From positions 186,001 to 250,000 of the forward strand of contig BEHN01000002.1 in assembly GCA_002898535.1 (NCBI GenBank): 64,000 nt of DNA, given 5' to 3'. Made by a program: the position numbers and the translations under genes. The notes below the pieces were generated by a model. It saw only the letters and a program-made list of their open reading frames with translations. It had not been told where the DNA came from and did no database searches. This document shows positions 60,676-64,000 of the stretch, piece after piece (within the stretch, counting starts at the first letter, position 1; every line of letters starts with the position of its first letter). The stretch comes from a bacterium HR11. GTDB lineage: Bacteria; Acidobacteriota; HRBIN11.

Positions 60676-61749
60676 ATGAGCATCGACGTGCGGACGTACC
60701 TGGGTCAGCTCTTCTGGGTCGGCTTGGAGGGGCTTGAACTGGCCCCGTATGAGCGGGAATTCCTCCGGGACGTGCGGCCCGGCGGGATCATCCTGTTCCG
60801 ACGTAACGTTGGCCATCCGGAGCAACTGGGTCGGCTCATCGAGGACGTCTACCGGACGGTCGGTTCGCCGCCCCCGTGGGTCGCCGTCGACGAAGAGGGC
60901 GGCCGGGTCCAGCGTCTGCAGGGCATCCTGCCGACCCTGCCGTCGGCCCACTGGCTGAGTCAGGTGCCCGGCTTCCCCCATGAACGCTACCACGAGCTCG
61001 TCGCCGAGTGTCTCTTCCATTTAGGCATTCGGGTCAATCTGTATCCGGTCTTAGACCTATGCCAGTCGGATAGCTGGATGCATGGGTTTGAACGCTGTAT
61101 CGCCGCCGACCCCCGGGTCGTCGTCCGGCAGGCCCGACTCATCGCTCGGGCCTACCGCCGGCGGGGCGTGGCCCTCTGCATGAAGCACTTTCCCGGTCTG
61201 GGCCGGGCCGTGCAGGATACCCACGTCGGTCGGGCCGTCGTCCCGGTCGATGAGGCGACTCTGTGGGCGACGGACCTTCGGCCCTTTCGGGCGATGCGCC
61301 GCTGGATCCCGATGACGATGGTCGCCCACGCCGAGTATCCCGCCTGGGACCCGGGGGTCCCGGCTTCTCTGTCAGCCCGGGTCTATGAGGTCCTGCGCCG
61401 ACGGCTTCGCTACTCAGGTCTGGCCCTGACCGACGACCTCCAGATGGACGCCGTCGCCCGCCGATGGAGTCCCGTCGAGGCCGCCTCGCTCGCCCTCCGG
61501 GCCGGGGCCGACGGCCTCCTGTTTGCCCACGGCCTGACCTCGGCCGACTTGGCCCTGGCCGAAGTCCGGGCCCACGTGGCCTATCGGGCCGAACCGGCCC
61601 TGGCCGCCCGCATCCGTCGGATTTTACGCTGGAAGGCCCGCTACCTCCGGGAGCCGCCTCGGGTCGCATGGCCTGAATTCGATATCGCCCGTCGCCGTCT
61701 GACGGGCCTGCTGGATGCCTTCGGGTGGTCGTCGGCTGAATCGGCGTGA
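60676..61749 (+). CDS. nagZ: glycoside hydrolase family 3 beta-N-acetylhexosaminidase (NagZ)
   Basis: Releases GlcNAc from muropeptides in peptidoglycan recycling. The 357-residue single-domain product has GGIILFRRNV, the substrate-binding VAVDEEGGRVQRL, KHFPGLGRAVQDTHVG and the nucleophile-bearing LTDDLQMDAV (D253-D254). In the flexible loop the usual KHFPGHG has Leu for the second His, but the Asp-His dyad (D181, H183) that replaces the usual acid/base is kept, so activity is expected. No signal peptide, as fits cytoplasmic NagZ. The ATG at 60676 has no strong site. Confidence 0.9.
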   Translation: MSIDVRTYLGQLFWVGLEGLELAPYEREFLRDVRPGGIILFRRNVGHPEQLGRLIEDVYRTVGSPPPWVAVDEEGGRVQRLQGILPTLPSAHWLSQVPGFPHERYHELVAECLFHLGIRVNLYPVLDLCQSDSWMHGFERCIAADPRVVVRQARLIARAYRRRGVALCMKHFPGLGRAVQDTHVGRAVVPVDEATLWATDLRPFRAMRRWIPMTMVAHAEYPAWDPGVPASLSARVYEVLRRRLRYSGLALTDDLQMDAVARRWSPVEAASLALRAGADGLLFAHGLTSADLALAEVRAHVAYRAEPALAARIRRILRWKARYLREPPRVAWPEFDIARRRLTGLLDAFGWSSAESA

Positions 61750-61950
61750 CGGGTGATGAGTGACGCGCCATCGTCCTGGACAGGTGGGTGGATGGGCGTA
61801 GGAAGCGCGGTCTACAGCCTGCCGGTGACGGTGGCGTATAGAGGGGAACGTCCCCTCGCAGGGACAGATGTCGTTTCTGTCGAAGACGACGCCGATGCCT
61901 GGCCAGGTAGCGGCCTCCTCTCCTATCTCCGTCGGCCGAGTCGCCCCGGA

Positions 61951-61972
61951 CCCCGCTCTCGGGCGAGCGGGG
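61951..61972 (-). repeat. CCCCGCTC palindrome, copy 7 (inverse)
   Basis: Arms CCCCGCTC and GAGCGGGG around TCGGGC. Confidence 0.85.
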
Positions 61973-62022
61973 CTGGGATGAAAACCTGCCCCTCGGCTCA
62001 CCCGCTCACCCTTTCCCCTTTC

Positions 62023-62038
62023 TGGCACGCGCCTTGCA
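62023..62038 (+). promoter_or_regulatory. sigma-54 (RpoN) promoter
   Basis: TGGCACGCGCCTTGCA matches the -24/-12 consensus TGGCAC-N5-TTGCA exactly, with GG at 62024-62025 and GC at 62036-62037. Transcription would start near 62048; the start codon is at 62070 with GGAGG between. Confidence 0.85.
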
Positions 62039-62069
62039 AGTATGTCAAGACCTGCTTCGGAGGTGAGCG

Positions 62070-62975
62070 ATGAAGACGTTCGGTCGGAGAAGCCTGGGAA
62101 CAGCGGCCACGGTGGTCGTCCTGGCCTTTTGCGTGGCCTGCGCCCCGGCCTATGCGCACAAAAAGCGCTACGGCGCTTATGCCTACGGTGGGGTCTACGC
62201 CTCGCCGGTCGGCGTCTTTGCGGAACTGCAGTACTACGGGACGTGGGTCTCGGTCCCGCCCTTCGGATACTGCTGGCGACCCTGGGTCGTGGCAGGCTGG
62301 CGGCCCTATCTGTACGGGCACTGGATCTGGACTCGATACGGCTGGTTCTGGGTCTCCTATGAGCCCTTCGGCTGGATCGTCTATCACTACGGCCGATGGC
62401 TGTTCCATCCCGTCTACGGATGGCTCTGGGTCCCGGACTATACGTGGGGACCGGCGTGGGTCCAGTGGGTCGTCGTCGGGACCTACATCGGATGGGCGCC
62501 CCTGCCGCCGCCCGGTTGGAACGTCCCACCGCCCTGGCCCGGCGAGGGCCATTATGACGATGACGACTACGAGGACGACGGGCCCTATCCGGGGCCTTAC
62601 GGTTATGGACCCACGCCCGGACCGGCCCGACCCCGACTTTCGGCCCACCTGTGGGTCTTCGTCTCGGTCCAGGAATTCACCCGGGACAACGTGGCCCGGT
62701 ACGTTCGAACCCCGGCCTTCCCGCGCGACTCTAATCTAAGAGTCGAGCGACGGGTCCCGGACGTCCGGGAGGTCGAGCGGCTGGCCGGCCAGCCGATTCG
62801 GCCGGTACCTTTAGAATGGGCGAAGACGGACGATGGCCCTGCAAGCGTGGTCCGACCGCAGTTACCGCAGAGCGAAGAGCGGCGGGTGGAATCGTACCGT
62901 CCGATGGTCGAGCGGGAAGTGTTGCGACCCCAGGGAAAGCCGAGGTTCCGGCCCCGCGAGGGGGAGGACCGGTAG
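62070..62975 (+). CDS. aromatic-rich secreted protein, DUF6600-like
   Basis: A 301-residue exported protein. A signal peptide ends at about APAYA (residue 29). The middle is very rich in Trp and Tyr: WRPYLYGHWIWTRYGWFWVS, EPFGWIVYHYGRWLFHPVYG and a further WVPDYTWGPAWVQW unit, short repeats typical of DUF6600-type envelope proteins. A DDDDYEDDGP acid stretch and a basic, Arg/Glu-rich tail (about 200-301) follow. Expected location is periplasm or outer surface; molecular role is unknown. The ATG at 62070 follows GGAGGTGA. Control by sigma-54 suggests expression under a specific stress, nutrient or surface signal through an enhancer-binding activator. Confidence 0.82.
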   Translation: MKTFGRRSLGTAATVVVLAFCVACAPAYAHKKRYGAYAYGGVYASPVGVFAELQYYGTWVSVPPFGYCWRPWVVAGWRPYLYGHWIWTRYGWFWVSYEPFGWIVYHYGRWLFHPVYGWLWVPDYTWGPAWVQWVVVGTYIGWAPLPPPGWNVPPPWPGEGHYDDDDYEDDGPYPGPYGYGPTPGPARPRLSAHLWVFVSVQEFTRDNVARYVRTPAFPRDSNLRVERRVPDVREVERLAGQPIRPVPLEWAKTDDGPASVVRPQLPQSEERRVESYRPMVEREVLRPQGKPRFRPREGEDR

Positions 62976-63087
62976 TCGGACCCCCTTGCCGACCTGGGGG
63001 GAAAGACCTATATATAAGAAGACCAACGCTCTTATTGCCCCAAACCCCAGCCAAGCCCCGTGATTAAGCGCCACCTGGGGCCCCGAT

Positions 63088-63136
63088 GGGATCGTGACTC
63101 CCCCTCCCGGTCACGATCCCACCCCCTCCTCCTTTT
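63088..63136 (+). terminator. rho-independent terminator
   Basis: GGGATCGTGAC (63088-63098) and GTCACGATCCC (63110-63120) form a perfect 11-pair stem with an 11-base loop, followed by CCTCCTCCTTTTCTTTTT-like pyrimidines. Confidence 0.85.
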
Positions 63137-63153
63137 CTTTTTGAAGCCCGCTA

Positions 63154-63182
63154 TATATACCCCAATCGACACTTTATGTCAA
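63154..63182 (-). promoter_or_regulatory. orphan minus-strand promoter-like site
   Basis: On the minus strand TTGACA (63182-63177), 17-base spacer, TATATA (63159-63154). It points toward the DUF6600-like gene's 3' end; no clear minus-strand gene follows. Confidence 0.5.
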
Positions 63183-63384
63183 ATCGACCCCCTGATCCAG
63201 GGACTATGGGACGATTTGCCCCCAAAAGTCGCTGAAGCATCTGAAGTTCGCCCAATGGCGCCTTAAAGTTCACCGGCGCATGGCCGAGCCTACGCCCGAC
63301 GACCCGTCTACCGACTTCAGCGCTCTCTGCGTCCTGGTGGGTTAACAAGTCCATGAGGGGGTCGCCTTGGCCGGGGTGCGATAT

Positions 63385-63414
63385 TTGACGGCCATCGGGC
63401 CGCGCTTGTAAGAT
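63385..63414 (+). promoter_or_regulatory. promoter of the MBL-fold gene
   Basis: TTGACG at 63385-63390, 18-base spacer, TAAGAT at 63409-63414, 28 bases before the start codon. Confidence 0.65.
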
Positions 63415-63442
63415 AGCAGGCCCAAAGCCGAGGGGCCCACGT

Positions 63443-64000
63443 ATGGCCAGAAGGGCGGGTATTGTCGTCCGCTTCCGGGGTGTTCGGGGTAGCCATCCCG
63501 TGCCGGGACCGCGTACGGTCCGGTACGGGGGGAACACGTCTTGTGTGGAAGTTCAAGCCGGTGGGCACCGGATCCTGTTGGACGCGGGGACGGGCATCAT
63601 CTCCTTGGGGGACGAGCTGTTCCAAGCGCATATCGCCTCATCGCGGGAGGCGGCGGCGCCCGAATCCATCGTCCTGACCATCCTGTTCAGTCATACCCAT
63701 TACGACCACACGCAGGGCCTGCCCTTCTTCAAGCCCATCTTTCTGCCCTCCACGACGTGCTTCCTCTTCGGGCCGAAGACCCTGGAGCTCCCCTTTGAGG
63801 AGGGCCTCCGCCGGGCGATGGTCTCGCCCTACTTCCCGGTGAATCTGGAAGACCTTCAGTCGGTGCGGGTCGTCCGAAGCGTGAAGCCCAGCGAGGTCAT
63901 CGTCTTCCAAGAGGGCTCGCTATACCCGGAAGTCTACAATGCCACCCGGGAGCGGCACCTCTATCAGAATGCCCCTCTCAAGGTGTGGGTCGGCCACTCC
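63443..64000 (+). CDS. MBL-fold metallo-hydrolase, cut by the right edge
   Basis: The first 186 codons of a gene that runs off the window. The ATG at 63443 gives MARRAGIVVRFRGVRGSHPV. Landmarks are RGSHPVPGPRTVRYGGNTSC, LLDAGTGI and the metal-binding FSHTHYDHTQGLPFF (H84, H86, D88, H89). This opening matches the phosphodiesterase/PhnP-like branch of the metallo-beta-lactamase superfamily. The remaining metal ligands and C-terminus lie outside, so the reaction cannot be named. The frame has no stop before 64000. Confidence 0.85.
   Translation, partial: MARRAGIVVRFRGVRGSHPVPGPRTVRYGGNTSCVEVQAGGHRILLDAGTGIISLGDELFQAHIASSREAAAPESIVLTILFSHTHYDHTQGLPFFKPIFLPSTTCFLFGPKTLELPFEEGLRRAMVSPYFPVNLEDLQSVRVVRSVKPSEVIVFQEGSLYPEVYNATRERHLYQNAPLKVWVGHS

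Larger units (their letters stand above)
61750..62069. other. spacer with sigma-54 promoter and palindromes
   Basis: No gene. Contains a GAGGGGA ACG TCCCCTC hairpin (61841-61857), the CCCCGCTC palindrome in inverse orientation (61951-61972), and the sigma-54 promoter (62023-62038). No obvious activator site could be named upstream. Confidence 0.75.
62976..63442. other. intergenic region with terminator and several promoter-like sites
   Basis: No protein gene is supported. A plus-strand promoter-like pair (TTGCCG, 17 bases, TATATA at about 62989-63017) is followed by a hairpin terminator (63088-63132), so a short RNA of about 110 bases could be made. A minus-strand promoter-like pair lies at 63154-63182. 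The promoter of the MBL gene is at 63385-63414. The region is more AT-rich than the rest. Confidence 0.6.

Noticed and set aside
61841-61857. GAGGGGA-ACG-TCCCCTC hairpin as the nagZ terminator
   Set aside because: Stem is short and has no T tract; it is mentioned only as content of the spacer.
62862-63074. Small minus-strand ORF (70 codons) downstream of the orphan promoter at 63154-63182
   Set aside because: It lies mostly antisense to the DUF6600-like gene, has no ribosome site, and would be preceded by the strong hairpin; no support as a gene.

Overview
This 64 kb window is GC-rich, densely coded chromosomal DNA from a bacterium, with no rRNA, no recognisable tRNA, no prophage and one insertion sequence. 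Several gene types point to a free-living, probably thermophilic or deep-branching Gram-negative lineage of Acidobacteriota type: a large Ser/Thr kinase fused to TPR repeats, a 1,136-residue secreted protein built of carboxypeptidase-regulatory-like repeats, a DUF6600-like aromatic secreted protein, an archaeal/eukaryotic-type prolyl-tRNA synthetase, and a lanthanide-type methanol dehydrogenase. This placement is inference from gene content; no rRNA is present to confirm it.

Layout. 1-3.4 kb: the start of a type IV pilin-like gene (minus strand), proS, a retropepsin-like protein and L-threonine aldolase. 3.6-7 kb: a response regulator-diguanylate cyclase, a cytokinin-dehydrogenase-like flavoprotein, and a KDPG-aldolase-like protein that has lost both catalytic residues. 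7.3-14.7 kb: kinase-TPR protein, a small unknown protein, parA-parB, a frameshifted Uma2 gene, and pyruvoyl-dependent arginine decarboxylase. 15-21 kb: gamma carbonic anhydrase, hisS, a repeat-built coiled-coil membrane protein, aspS overlapping moxR. 21-29.3 kb: a UbiA-like prenyltransferase with a methyltransferase (minus), an AT-hook/RHH regulator, a GT39-like glycosyltransferase, a secreted D-aminoacylase-like amidohydrolase and an NAD-dependent epimerase. 29.4-30.9 kb: an intact DDE insertion sequence that landed directly upstream of the promoter of a GldA/GldF/GldG ABC operon (31-34.4 kb), followed by a DUF4340 protein and, on the other strand, nadB. 38-41.7 kb: moaA and ftsK. 42.3-46.4 kb: the methanol oxidation block xoxF, xoxJ, and a cytochrome c fused to part of a XoxJ-like domain. 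46.5-53 kb: mocA, corA translationally coupled to a methyltransferase/ATP-grasp fusion, prepilin peptidase and a UMF1-type MFS transporter. 53-64 kb: the giant repeat protein, a subtilase, a double VOC protein, family-5 uracil-DNA glycosylase, NagZ, the DUF6600-like protein behind a near-perfect sigma-54 promoter, and a truncated MBL-fold hydrolase.

Methanol would be oxidised in the periplasm by XoxF, with XoxJ as partner and the cytochrome-J fusion as likely electron acceptor. The pilin start and the prepilin peptidase are 50 kb apart but belong to one export/pilus pathway.

The most unusual feature is between the genes. Most spacers longer than about 100 bp are built from heptamer or octamer short-sequence repeats. 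These arrays usually come in inverted pairs, one just after the upstream stop codon and one just before the downstream ribosome binding site, so the spacer can fold into a hairpin. Several larger palindromic elements (123-124 bp, about 80 bp, and a 20-bp CCCCGCTC palindrome in seven copies) are scattered in the same spacers, and several genes take their last codons and stop from the arrays.
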